A DNA stretch of 19,489 bases from Chryseobacterium gleum (lineage in GTDB: Bacteria; Bacteroidota; Bacteroidia; Flavobacteriales_D; Crocinitomicaceae). Position 1 is the first letter of the stretch; the number at the start of each line of letters is the position of its first letter. The stretch is from positions 1 to 19,489 of the forward strand of contig CAMCQW010000008.1 in assembly GCA_945877045.1 (NCBI GenBank). Direction: 5' to 3'. The notes below the pieces were generated by a model that saw only the letters and a program-made list of their open reading frames with translations, ran no database searches and was not told the DNA's origin. The translations under genes were made by a program, and so were the position numbers. This document shows, one piece after another, positions 1-7,926 of the stretch.

Positions 1-288
1 TCCTTTGAAAATTTTCAGTCAGAATTTGCAAAAGCGGCAACAACCCGTTTTGGTTCAGGTTGGGCATGGTTGTGCGTTAGCAACGGAAAATTAGAAATCT
101 GTTCGACAGCCAACCAAGACAATCCATTGATGGGAGAAGGTTGTTCGGGGACACCTATTCTTGCTTTAGATGTTTGGGAACATGCTTACTATTTAAACTA
201 CCAAAATAGAAGACCTGATTACATCACTGCTTTTTTCAATGTGATTAATTGGGAATTCGTTGCTGGAAAGTATGCTGAAATAGCATAA
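1..288 (+). CDS. sodA: Superoxide dismutase, Mn type, C-terminal part (5' truncated by window edge)
   Basis: The reading frame is open from base 1 and gives the last 95 residues of a Fe/Mn superoxide dismutase, which converts superoxide to hydrogen peroxide and oxygen. The signature DVWEHAYY supplies the Asp and His metal ligands. It is followed by LNYQNRRPDYI and a typical C-terminus (INWEFVAGKYAEIA). The segment STANQDNPLMGEG carries the glutamine placed as in E. coli MnSOD (STANQDSPLMGE), whereas FeSOD usually has a different residue there, so a Mn or cambialistic enzyme is likely. No export signal can be judged because the N-terminus lies outside the window. The 166 bases between its stop and the next gene contain no clear terminator hairpin. 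The family call is secure; metal preference is inferred from one motif. Confidence 0.95.
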   Translation, partial: SFENFQSEFAKAATTRFGSGWAWLCVSNGKLEICSTANQDNPLMGEGCSGTPILALDVWEHAYYLNYQNRRPDYITAFFNVINWEFVAGKYAEIA

Positions 289-454
289 AATGCGATGGGA
301 TAATTGGTACGCTAATTAAGATTCGATATATCAAAATTTATAAATTAAAACTATTGGATTTCTGAGTTTCTAATGTTATGTTTACATTATCAAGCATTAG
401 TAGTCTTTGCTTGACAGAAACAAGACTATACATTTGTTAAAAAACAATAATAAT

Positions 455-1099
455 ATGGCTGGGATTTTAAGTTACTTTTTACCAAAAGACAGGGTTTTTT
501 ACTCATTGTTTGAAGAAGCAAGTGATAATTTAGAAAAAATTGCGAAAAAACTATTACAAGTCGTTCATGAACCCAACTTTAATAAGCGAGCAGTTCTTAT
601 TACTGACATGTCGGCATTAGAGCATGATAATGACGAAGTAACTCATCGAATTTTTATTGAACTAGGTAGGAATTTCATTACTCCTTTTGATAGAGAAGAC
701 ATTCACGCTTTAGCATCGGCACTAGATGATATAGCAGATTATATATTTTCTGCAGGCAAGAAAATAAATTTTTATAACATTGACCCAATTAGTGATCAAG
801 GCATCCAAAAAACAGCAGAAGCAATTTATAATGCTACGCTTGCAGTTAAGGAGGCGGTGATGGAGTTAAGAAATCTTAAAAATCCACAAAAGATTATTGA
901 ATGTGTTATCAAAATTAATAGCATAGAGAATGAAGCTGATAACCTTTTTGACATGAGTATCGAAAAGTTATTCAACTCAGATGTGGATGCAAAAGAACTG
1001 ATTAAGCGACGTGAATTATATCAAGTAATGGAAACGGCAACAGACAAATGTGAAGATGCTGGAAATGTTATTGAATCAATCGTTGTAAAATACACCTAA
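455..1099 (+). CDS. DUF47 / PhoU-like phosphate transport accessory protein
   Basis: A 214-residue, mostly alpha-helical, soluble protein of the DUF47 (PhoU-like, TIGR00153-type) family. These proteins are commonly encoded beside PiT phosphate transporters and are thought to regulate them. Visible family features are the N-terminal FYSLFEEASDNLEKIAKKL, the central HDNDEVTHRIFIELGRNF followed by ITPFDREDIHALASALDD, and a late ENEADNLFD repeat; the E/DxxxD/E clusters are the metal-binding type of PhoU. The frame can be extended 16 codons upstream to a TTG at 407, but the ATG at 455 gives the normal family length (about 210-217) and begins directly at the conserved start, so it is preferred. The gene ends 23 bases before the phosphate permease on the same strand, consistent with one operon. 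No clear promoter was recognised; the closest -7-like string (AGTCTTTG at 402-409) is poor. Confidence 0.92.
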   Translation: MAGILSYFLPKDRVFYSLFEEASDNLEKIAKKLLQVVHEPNFNKRAVLITDMSALEHDNDEVTHRIFIELGRNFITPFDREDIHALASALDDIADYIFSAGKKINFYNIDPISDQGIQKTAEAIYNATLAVKEAVMELRNLKNPQKIIECVIKINSIENEADNLFDMSIEKLFNSDVDAKELIKRRELYQVMETATDKCEDAGNVIESIVVKYT

Positions 1100-1122
1100 T
1101 TTTTACCTAGAAAAATACGTTT

Positions 1123-2709
1123 ATGTTTACTCTACTCATTGTGGTGATTGTGCTAGCACTCATTTTTGACTTAGTTAATGGTTTTCATGATGCTGCAAAT
1201 TCTATTGCAACTGTTGTCTCTACAAAAGTATTAACTCCTTTACAAGCGGTTATTTGGGCCGCCGCCTTTAATGTGATTGCCTTTTGGGTTTTTGATATGA
1301 GTGTTGGAAATACTGTCGCTAAAACCGTTGATAATAATGCCATTGATCTCTGGGTAATTCTAGCTGGATTATTAGCTGCTACTTTCTGGAATTTATTAAC
1401 TTGGCGCTTAGGAATTCCCTCTTCTTCTTCGCATACGCTAATTGGCGGATTTGCAGGTGCTGCGGTCGCCCATGCTGGATTCGACGTTATCCAAACCGGA
1501 CAAATTTTAACCGTTATTTTGTTCATTTTTCTTGCTCCAATTATTGGAGGATTCATCGCCTACATCATTGCTGTGGTTACCATGAGTCGTTCCTTCTGGA
1601 AAAAAATGTTGGTTATTTTGGGTTTATCGACTTTAACCGTTTTAGTGATGCAATACATGGTTGATCACATAGATATGAAGCCCATCATGCTCTACATCGT
1701 TATTGGAATACTCGTTGCCTTTATTATTGTTTACATTTGGTTTGAAATTGCACACGGCAAAAGGCCATCGGCATTGAAGGAGGGTAATATGCATAAAAAA
1801 CTACAGCTCTTATCTTCTGCAGCATTTTCGTTAGGGCATGGTGGAGCAGATTCTCAAAAAGTAATGGGAATTATTTGTGCGGCTCTTTTGGTTTATGGTA
1901 ATATGGAACGACAAGGAAAATTGGATGAATCAGTTCCAAAAAGCCTTCAAATTACCGAATTAATGCAAGTTGAATACCATACTGCTGATGATAAATTAGA
2001 AAAATTTAATCCTGAAGTTGCCAAATTTGATTCGGCAATTTATTATCTAGAGAAAAAAGAAATTGTAGAGGCTAAGTCAGGTAAAATTGTTTATGATAAA
2101 CAAGGAATTATAACCCCTTCTTTTGCAAATTCAAGCGTCCCGAGTTACAAAGAGATTGATGATAAATTAGAAAAAATTGAAGTCTTTACACTTGGGAAAG
2201 CTTTATGTGATTCGAAAACGCGTGAAACTATATTTAACGATAAAACATTGAATCGCAAGTATGTTTATGCTGGCATTTTTTCTAATTATGTGGATGAAAA
2301 GACCCATGAGTTAAAAAATGGGTTTAAAATAAAAACAAAAGTTCATTCGGAGACAATGCCATTTTGGATTGCATTTGGTTGTTACTTAATGATCGGACTA
2401 GGAACTTTGATGGGTGGGATGAGAATCGTTAAAACGATGGGTACCAAGATTACAAAAGTTACGCCTTTGGAAGGTGTTTGCGCCGAAACAGCGGGTGCTT
2501 TAACCCTATTTACAGTGTCTCAATTTGGAATTCCTGTATCAACAACACACACTATTACCGGTTCTATTATTGGAGTTGGTGCGACAAAACGACTTAGTGC
2601 AGTACGTTGGGGAGTTACCATCAATTTACTGTGGGCATGGATACTTACCATCCCTGTAAGTGCGGCCTTGGCTGCCCTAATCTATTACTTTATTCTCTTA
2701 GTTCGATAA
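1123..2709 (+). CDS. pit: PiT-family inorganic phosphate transporter
   Basis: A 528-residue integral inner-membrane permease of the PiT family, which imports phosphate with a cation. The first signature, FHDAANSIATVVST (residues 21-34), is the equivalent of the GANDVANA motif. The inverted repeat copy is LGHGGADSQKVMGII (237-251). The paired re-entrant motifs are GIPSSSSHTLIGG (97-109) and GIPVSTTHTITGS near the C-terminus. Helices crowd residues 1-210 and 410-528. Between them lies a charged soluble insert of about 145 residues (roughly 262-407, rich in K, E and D), the usual cytoplasmic loop position of the family but rather long. It lies 23 bases downstream of the DUF47 gene, so transporter and regulator are probably co-transcribed. 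Coupling ion (H+ or Na+) cannot be told from the sequence. Confidence 0.93.
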   Translation: MFTLLIVVIVLALIFDLVNGFHDAANSIATVVSTKVLTPLQAVIWAAAFNVIAFWVFDMSVGNTVAKTVDNNAIDLWVILAGLLAATFWNLLTWRLGIPSSSSHTLIGGFAGAAVAHAGFDVIQTGQILTVILFIFLAPIIGGFIAYIIAVVTMSRSFWKKMLVILGLSTLTVLVMQYMVDHIDMKPIMLYIVIGILVAFIIVYIWFEIAHGKRPSALKEGNMHKKLQLLSSAAFSLGHGGADSQKVMGIICAALLVYGNMERQGKLDESVPKSLQITELMQVEYHTADDKLEKFNPEVAKFDSAIYYLEKKEIVEAKSGKIVYDKQGIITPSFANSSVPSYKEIDDKLEKIEVFTLGKALCDSKTRETIFNDKTLNRKYVYAGIFSNYVDEKTHELKNGFKIKTKVHSETMPFWIAFGCYLMIGLGTLMGGMRIVKTMGTKITKVTPLEGVCAETAGALTLFTVSQFGIPVSTTHTITGSIIGVGATKRLSAVRWGVTINLLWAWILTIPVSAALAALIYYFILLVR

Positions 2710-2725
2710 AAAATAGTTTTTTTTC

Positions 2726-2755
2726 TTGATTTCAATTAATTTTATGTTAAATTAG
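2726..2755 (+). promoter_or_regulatory. Bacteroidota-type promoter for the PA-domain secreted protein
   Basis: TTG at 2726-2728 is followed by exactly 19 bases and then TAAATTAG at 2748-2755. This is one mismatch from the -7 consensus TAnnTTTG, with the canonical -33 TTG spacing. Transcription would start near 2761, leaving a short A-rich leader of about 17 bases before the ATG at 2778. Assignment is by motif only. Confidence 0.6.
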
Positions 2756-2777
2756 CGACTCATAAAACTAAATTAAC

Positions 2778-4529
2778 ATGAAAAAACTTTTACTTTCTAT
2801 TGCTACAATTGCACTGACATTTTGGTCGGGTGCGCAAGTAATATGCGCAGGTATTTCACCTATGCCTATTCAAGGTAATTACACATTCTCCTGGGCTGAT
2901 CCAGCTGGAGGTTGGGGGACACCTGATTTTTTAATTCCTGGAACTTATGTTCAAGATACCCTAATGATGGTTGACGATGGTTCGCCAGGCCTCAACGCAC
3001 AAGGGCATCCAGTCTCAGGGGAAGGATGTAACCCATTAATCAACAATTTAACGGGAAAAATTGCCGTAATTTATAGAAACACGTGCGAATTTGGTGCGAA
3101 AGCATTAAATGCTCAAAATGCAGGGGCTGTAGCTGTGATTATTATTAATAGAGAGCCTGGTGTGATTGCAATGGGCGCTGGCGCTTCTGGTGCAAACGTA
3201 ACAATACCAGTTGTAATGATCCAAGATACAGATGGCACTTTGATTACTACCGCTATGGCTGGTGGTCCTGTTGTTATGTTATTAGGAAATAAAACAGGCT
3301 TATTTGCAAACGATGCTGGTTTAACACGTGGAACTACGTTGGTTTCTAAGCAAGGAGCTGTTCCTGCATTACTTGCTCAAAACGGAACTGAATTTAACTT
3401 TGAAGTTGGATCTCGTGTTTACAATTATGGTAACCAAGCTCAAACAAACATGTCTTTGACTGCAACAGTAACTGACCCAGCTGGGGCGACTGTTTATTCA
3501 AACTCTGTGAATAGTATCAACCTTGCTTCTGGAGATAGCTTAGATGTATATCCTGGTGGAGCTTCAACACTTCCTCAATTTTCTTTGGCAACTTATGCTC
3601 CAGGAAGATACACTTTAACATACACGGTTTCTTTGTCTGGTGCAGATGATTATGCAGCTGATAATAGCATGTCTTCTGATTTTGTAATTCAAGACTCCAT
3701 GTACAGCTTTGCACAATTGGATGTTGTATCTGGCATGCCTAACCCAGGAAACTATTACCGACCTGGAACAAACAACCAAACATTTTCAATTTGTTCTGTA
3801 ATCAACGATCCAAACGCTAGTAGATTAGCTGTTTCTGGCCTCCATTTTTCAGCAACCACAAGTGCTGCTTCTGGAGTGCTATTAACTGGTGAAGAAATGG
3901 CCTTATATTTATACAAGTGGGAAGATGCTTTTACTGATTTAAACGATGCTAACCTAGCGTTTAATACCTTAACACAAGTTGCTTCAGGGTATTATTATTA
4001 TCCATCAGATTTACAAGGCGATATGGTATATGGCGCTTTTTCAGCTCCTGTTGTATTGACAGATAACGACCGTTATTTAGCTTGTGTACAAACAGTAAAT
4101 CTTAACTTGTACATGGGTCATGAATCAAATACTGACTATACTTGGAATGCTAATCAATATTTACAGCCAATGACGCCTAACGAAAGTGATGGTACTTATT
4201 ATGCTGCAGGTTTTGGTTACGAGCTTCCTAGTTCATTAGTTGTTCATGTATTTGATGCAAATAACATCGGAATCAATGAGTCCGCTACAATTGATGGAAT
4301 GGCTTATCCAAACCCAGCGTCAGAAAATGTTACTATTTCATTAGAAGGTGAAGGAGTTGCTAGTTTACGTGTTACTGATGTTTCAGGAAAAGAGGTGGCA
4401 AAACAATCAATTAACCTAATCAACGGGAAAGCAGCTGTTTCTATTAACAATTTAGAATCAGGTGCTTATATATTCAATGTTGTTTTAGAGAATGGTAAAA
4501 CCGCTCAATTCAATGTGGTAAAAAGATAA
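2778..4529 (+). CDS. Secreted PA-domain protein with T9SS type A sorting domain
   Basis: A 583-residue exported protein. An N-terminal signal peptide (MKKLLLSIATIALTFW, cleavage probably near residue 20) sends it across the inner membrane. The C-terminal 76 residues, from AYPNPASENVTISL (YPNP at 510-513) through the LESGAYIFNV strand to NVVKR, form a type IX secretion sorting domain, so it is expected to be released or anchored at the cell surface. Residues about 82-168 form a protease-associated (PA) domain: GKIAVIYRNTCEFGAKA, NAQNAGAVAVIII, then IPVVMI. Cys84 and Cys103 could form a disulphide. No catalytic peptidase domain is visible. The middle (about 200-500) is beta-rich, with DPAGATVYS-type strands, and resembles surface-protein beta-sandwich repeats. 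Monocistronic: own promoter upstream, strong terminator 16 bases after the stop. Substrate and role are unknown; binding or adhesion rather than proteolysis is my inference. Confidence 0.85.
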   Translation: MKKLLLSIATIALTFWSGAQVICAGISPMPIQGNYTFSWADPAGGWGTPDFLIPGTYVQDTLMMVDDGSPGLNAQGHPVSGEGCNPLINNLTGKIAVIYRNTCEFGAKALNAQNAGAVAVIIINREPGVIAMGAGASGANVTIPVVMIQDTDGTLITTAMAGGPVVMLLGNKTGLFANDAGLTRGTTLVSKQGAVPALLAQNGTEFNFEVGSRVYNYGNQAQTNMSLTATVTDPAGATVYSNSVNSINLASGDSLDVYPGGASTLPQFSLATYAPGRYTLTYTVSLSGADDYAADNSMSSDFVIQDSMYSFAQLDVVSGMPNPGNYYRPGTNNQTFSICSVINDPNASRLAVSGLHFSATTSAASGVLLTGEEMALYLYKWEDAFTDLNDANLAFNTLTQVASGYYYYPSDLQGDMVYGAFSAPVVLTDNDRYLACVQTVNLNLYMGHESNTDYTWNANQYLQPMTPNESDGTYYAAGFGYELPSSLVVHVFDANNIGINESATIDGMAYPNPASENVTISLEGEGVASLRVTDVSGKEVAKQSINLINGKAAVSINNLESGAYIFNVVLENGKTAQFNVVKR

Positions 4530-4544
4530 TTTATCTACGATAAG

Positions 4545-4576
4545 AAAAAAGGGTTGGGATTCCAACCCTTTTTTTT
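4545..4576 (+). terminator. Rho-independent terminator after the PA-domain gene
   Basis: AAAAAAGGGTTGG (4545-4557) pairs perfectly with CCAACCCTTTTTT (4562-4574) around a GATT loop, and the T-run continues to 4576. The GC core is 7 bp and the total stem 13 bp. The A-run before and T-run after could make it work in both directions, but only the upstream plus-strand gene needs it here. Confidence 0.9.
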
Positions 4577-4606
4577 ATGCCATAACTTTTTTCCACATTA
4601 ACTCCG

Positions 4607-4614
4607 TATCTTTG
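4607..4614 (+). promoter_or_regulatory. -7 element TATCTTTG upstream of metG
   Basis: An exact match to the Bacteroidota -7 consensus TAnnTTTG. No TTG is visible at the -33 position (the region is CTTTTTTCC). The element ends only 10 bases before the metG ATG, so the transcript would have a leader of just a few bases. Confidence 0.6.
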
Positions 4615-4624
4615 AAAACTTAAA

Positions 4625-6685
4625 ATGGAGAAAAAAGCCTACACTGTTACAGCAGCGCTGCCCTATGCAAATGGGCCCTTACACCTAGGTCATGTGGCTG
4701 GTGTTTACTTGCCCGCAGATATTTTTGTGCGCTTTCTAAAACTTAATGGCCACGATGTAGCCTTTATTTGTGGAAGTGATGAACATGGCGCTGCAATTAC
4801 ACTTAGGGCAAAGAAAGAAGGCATAAAGCCACAAGAAATAGTCGATAAATACCATCGAATTATCAAGGATTCTTTTGAAACATTTCAAATTTCATTTGAT
4901 ATCTTTCACCGAACATCCTCACCACTGCATCATGAAGTTGCTTCTGAATTCTTCAAAAAGCTCCATGACAAAGACACTTTCAAAGAAGAGCGATCGCTTC
5001 AGTATTACGATAACGACTATGAGCAGTTTTTAGCGGATCGATACATTACAGGTACTTGCCCGAAATGCCATTATGAAAATGCCTACGGTGATCAGTGTGA
5101 AAAATGTGGCGCTGACTTAAGTCCAAACGAACTAATCAATCCAATTTCAACATTATCGGGGAAAACTCCCCAACTAAAAGAAACGGCTCATTGGTATTTA
5201 CCCATGAATGAACATGAAGATTGGTTACGGGAGTGGATACAAAAAGGATCCATTGACGGAAAACTTCTTCATGATTCGAAAACATGGAAAAATCAAGTTA
5301 TTGGTCAATGCATGTCTTGGATTAATGGAGGCTTACGTGCACGCGCCATGACCAGGGATTTAGATTGGGGAATTCCCGTTCCCTTACCCAACTCGGAAGG
5401 GAAAGTACTTTATGTATGGTTAGATGCTCCTATTGGCTATATTTCTGCTACGCAGCAATGGGCCTTAGATAATGGAAAAAATTGGAAGGATTATTGGTGT
5501 AAAGAAGAAGCAAAAGATAGAAAGTTAGTCCATTTCATTGGAAAGGACAATATCGTTTTTCATGCCATCATATTTCCTATTTTACTTAAAGCGCACGGAG
5601 ATTTTATACTTCCAGAAAATGTTCCCGCCTATGAATTCTTAAATTTAGAGGGCGATAAATTCTCTACCTCAAGGAACTGGGCCGTTTGGCTACATGAATA
5701 TTTGGAAAACTATCCAACTAAAGTGGATGAGTTAAAATATGTCCTCACATCAATTGCTCCCGAAAACAAAGACTCAGAATTTACTTGGTTAGACTTTCAA
5801 ACTAGGATTAACTCAGAACTAGCAGATATTTATGGCAATTTTGTGAATCGCGTTACTGTACTTATCCATAAATATTACGAAGGCGTAATACCGTCAGCTC
5901 AAGAGCTTACTACCTATGACCAAAAAGTGCTTTCTGAAATTGCAACGATTCCAGGTAAAATTTCCGCCTTATTATATCAATATAAGATTAGAGAAGCGCA
6001 ACAAGAGATGATGAATTTGGCAAGAATTGGGAATAAATACCTTGCCGATGAAGAACCCTGGAAAGTAATCAAAAGTGATCCTATACGAGTAGAAACCATC
6101 CTTAACGTAGCACTTCAGATCATTGAAAAATTGGCTTTATGTTCACGTGTGTTTTTACCCAAAACAGCCGATTTACTTCTTCAAATGCTCCGTATCGAAT
6201 CTTCTACTTGGGACAACAAGTTACCAACGATTTCAAGTGGTAACACAATCGGAACACCCACTATTTTATTTGAAAAAATTACAGATGAATGGGTAGAGCA
6301 AGAGAAAAGCAAATTAACTACAAGTCCTATTACAAATTCTAACTACCCTGTCATGAAAGAATTAATCTCCTTCGAAGATTTCACTAAAATGGACCTTCGC
6401 ATTGGTCACGTAATAGCGGCTGAGAAAATGGAAAATGCCGAAAAACTACTCGTTCTGAAGGTTGACACAGGAATTGATGAACGAACCATCGTTTCTGGAA
6501 TTGCCAAGCATTACGACATTGCGGAAATCCTAGGAAAGAAAGTCGTTGTTCTTATGAATCTTGCGCCAAGAAAAATTAGAGGGGTTGAATCACATGGAAT
6601 GCTCCTAATGGCTGAAAATAGCGATGGCGAATTAAGCGCTTTAATAAGTGAAAAAGATTTTGGTGCTGGCCCTATGATTTCGTAA
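4625..6685 (+). CDS. metG: Methionine-tRNA ligase with C-terminal tRNA-binding domain
   Basis: A 686-residue cytoplasmic class I aminoacyl-tRNA synthetase that charges tRNA(Met) with methionine using ATP. The HIGH-type motif is HLGH (residues 20-23, within PYANGPLHLGH). The zinc knuckle uses Cys144, Cys147, Cys157 and Cys160 (CPKCHYENAYGDQCEKC). The KMSKS-type loop is KFSTS (344-348). An anticodon-binding helical region follows to about 570. The last 110 residues, from FEDFTKMDLRIGHV through LAPRKIRGVESHGM, form the EMAP/Trbp111-like OB-fold tRNA-binding domain, so this is the long MetG form seen in Bacteroidota and E. coli. The ATG at 4625 sits right at the conserved start. It has its own -7 element and follows a strong terminator, so it is an independent unit. 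No terminator hairpin was seen after the stop. Confidence 0.98.
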   Translation: MEKKAYTVTAALPYANGPLHLGHVAGVYLPADIFVRFLKLNGHDVAFICGSDEHGAAITLRAKKEGIKPQEIVDKYHRIIKDSFETFQISFDIFHRTSSPLHHEVASEFFKKLHDKDTFKEERSLQYYDNDYEQFLADRYITGTCPKCHYENAYGDQCEKCGADLSPNELINPISTLSGKTPQLKETAHWYLPMNEHEDWLREWIQKGSIDGKLLHDSKTWKNQVIGQCMSWINGGLRARAMTRDLDWGIPVPLPNSEGKVLYVWLDAPIGYISATQQWALDNGKNWKDYWCKEEAKDRKLVHFIGKDNIVFHAIIFPILLKAHGDFILPENVPAYEFLNLEGDKFSTSRNWAVWLHEYLENYPTKVDELKYVLTSIAPENKDSEFTWLDFQTRINSELADIYGNFVNRVTVLIHKYYEGVIPSAQELTTYDQKVLSEIATIPGKISALLYQYKIREAQQEMMNLARIGNKYLADEEPWKVIKSDPIRVETILNVALQIIEKLALCSRVFLPKTADLLLQMLRIESSTWDNKLPTISSGNTIGTPTILFEKITDEWVEQEKSKLTTSPITNSNYPVMKELISFEDFTKMDLRIGHVIAAEKMENAEKLLVLKVDTGIDERTIVSGIAKHYDIAEILGKKVVVLMNLAPRKIRGVESHGMLLMAENSDGELSALISEKDFGAGPMIS

Positions 6686-6814
6686 GATAAGCCATATTCA
6701 ATAGATTTAGGACTGTTGTATGCCCGTATAGTGTTTTTCTAATTTTCTTTAAGTGAAGGTGTTAACGGAAATGAACTTTATTTAATTGAATTTGTTTAAC
6801 AATATGAATAACAA

Positions 6815-7747
6815 ATGTCCATTTTAATGTTTTATACAAAATTTCTTGCTTTTTTCCAGCAATTTCTTTCCACAAAAGCAAAAAAAAAGAGTGAGGGAAT
6901 CATATTGACGATTGCTATAGCGAGTTTCCTGATTCACCTAGTGATTATTTTTCTAGTTGATTTCGATATTATTCATCTTAATACCCCTTCCGACTTACTT
7001 GCCAACCCAATTGTAGCAATTTACACTCCCTTTTCATTTATTCTTCTTTACGAAGTCTATTTATTAATCTATTACCTTCCTAAGTCATTTACCACCTATA
7101 TAAGCAAACAGTATGAAATTATGACATTAATTGTCATAAGACGGTTGTTTAAAGATTTTTCGGCTTTATCGCTTACATCAGATTGGTTCAGTAGCAAATA
7201 TGATCTTCAATTCACCTATGATTTAGCAAGCTCTCTCATTTTATTCTTTCTTATTTATTTATTCTACATCCAAAGTAAAAAACAATTTCAAGAGCCGAGA
7301 TTAAATCCATCACAACAAATAGCTATTAACCGATTTATAGCAATTAAAAAGATTATCGCAACTTTCTTGGTTCCTGTATTTTTAATTCTTGCCATATATT
7401 CACTAACAAGCTGGATCTTAGGTGTTATAAATCCTGGAGGAAATGGTGTTAATTCATTTGTCAATATTAACAATATCTTTTTTGAACATTTTTTTACCGT
7501 TTTAATTTTTGCTGATGTACTTTTATTATTGTACTCATTTTTCATTGCCGATGATTTTCATAAGGTGATGAGAAATTCGGGATTCATTATTTCAACTATC
7601 TTAATTCGACTGTCGTTTTCAAATGTCGGGCTACTGAATAACCTTTTAATTATTTGTGCGATTATTTATGGATTATTTATACTTATTATTCATAATAAGT
7701 ATCAAAAGTTCTTAGTTCAGGAAAGGGTAAAAAGTACAAAAAGTTAA
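6815..7747 (+). CDS. Uncharacterised multi-span membrane protein upstream of proteorhodopsin
   Basis: I do not recognise a named family. The 310-residue product is strongly hydrophobic, with likely membrane spans near residues 28-50, 64-88, 137-153, 180-205, 222-244, 254-268 and 275-293, about six to seven in all. The N-terminus has no cleavable signal and carries a basic patch (KAKKK, 21-25). A charged stretch between spans 2 and 3, KQYEIMTLIVIRRLFKDF (98-115), looks like the most constrained part. There is a hydrophilic loop near 153-178 and a Gly/Asn loop (PGGNGVNSF) near 207-215. The C-terminus is basic. The ATG at 6815 opens the frame; an ATG at 6804 is in another frame and stops after seven codons. 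It lies between metG and proteorhodopsin on the same strand, with 129 and 179 bases of non-coding DNA on either side, so it may be a separate unit. A functional link to the rhodopsin is suggested only by position. Confidence 0.75.
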   Translation: MSILMFYTKFLAFFQQFLSTKAKKKSEGIILTIAIASFLIHLVIIFLVDFDIIHLNTPSDLLANPIVAIYTPFSFILLYEVYLLIYYLPKSFTTYISKQYEIMTLIVIRRLFKDFSALSLTSDWFSSKYDLQFTYDLASSLILFFLIYLFYIQSKKQFQEPRLNPSQQIAINRFIAIKKIIATFLVPVFLILAIYSLTSWILGVINPGGNGVNSFVNINNIFFEHFFTVLIFADVLLLLYSFFIADDFHKVMRNSGFIISTILIRLSFSNVGLLNNLLIICAIIYGLFILIIHNKYQKFLVQERVKSTKS

Positions 7748-7926
7748 TTCGTTTTTCAAGTCATTTATTATTTGCAGGGTTTCAATTATTATTGCGGGAT
7801 GTTTTACTTTTCAAAAATTAAATTAACGTGAACATTTTCTTATTAATATTGTTTTTACATTAATTAGTATTTGGTGGTATCCGAAAAACCGATTTAAAAG
7901 AGTAGGAAAAAGTAAAAAAAAAAAAT

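Noticed and set aside
407..454. TTG-initiated N-terminal extension of the DUF47 protein
   Set aside because: The added residues are Asn/Lys-rich and unlike the family, while the ATG at 455 gives the standard length.
1185..1556. 123-codon minus-strand frame inside the phosphate transporter gene
   Set aside because: It is fully antisense to a well-supported PiT gene, shows no family motif and reads like a shadow of the hydrophobic codons.
7865..7873. TAGTATTTG as the proteorhodopsin -7 element
   Set aside because: The spacer inside the motif is one base too long (TAnnnTTTG) and no TTG lies at a proper -33 distance, so it was left as a loose candidate.
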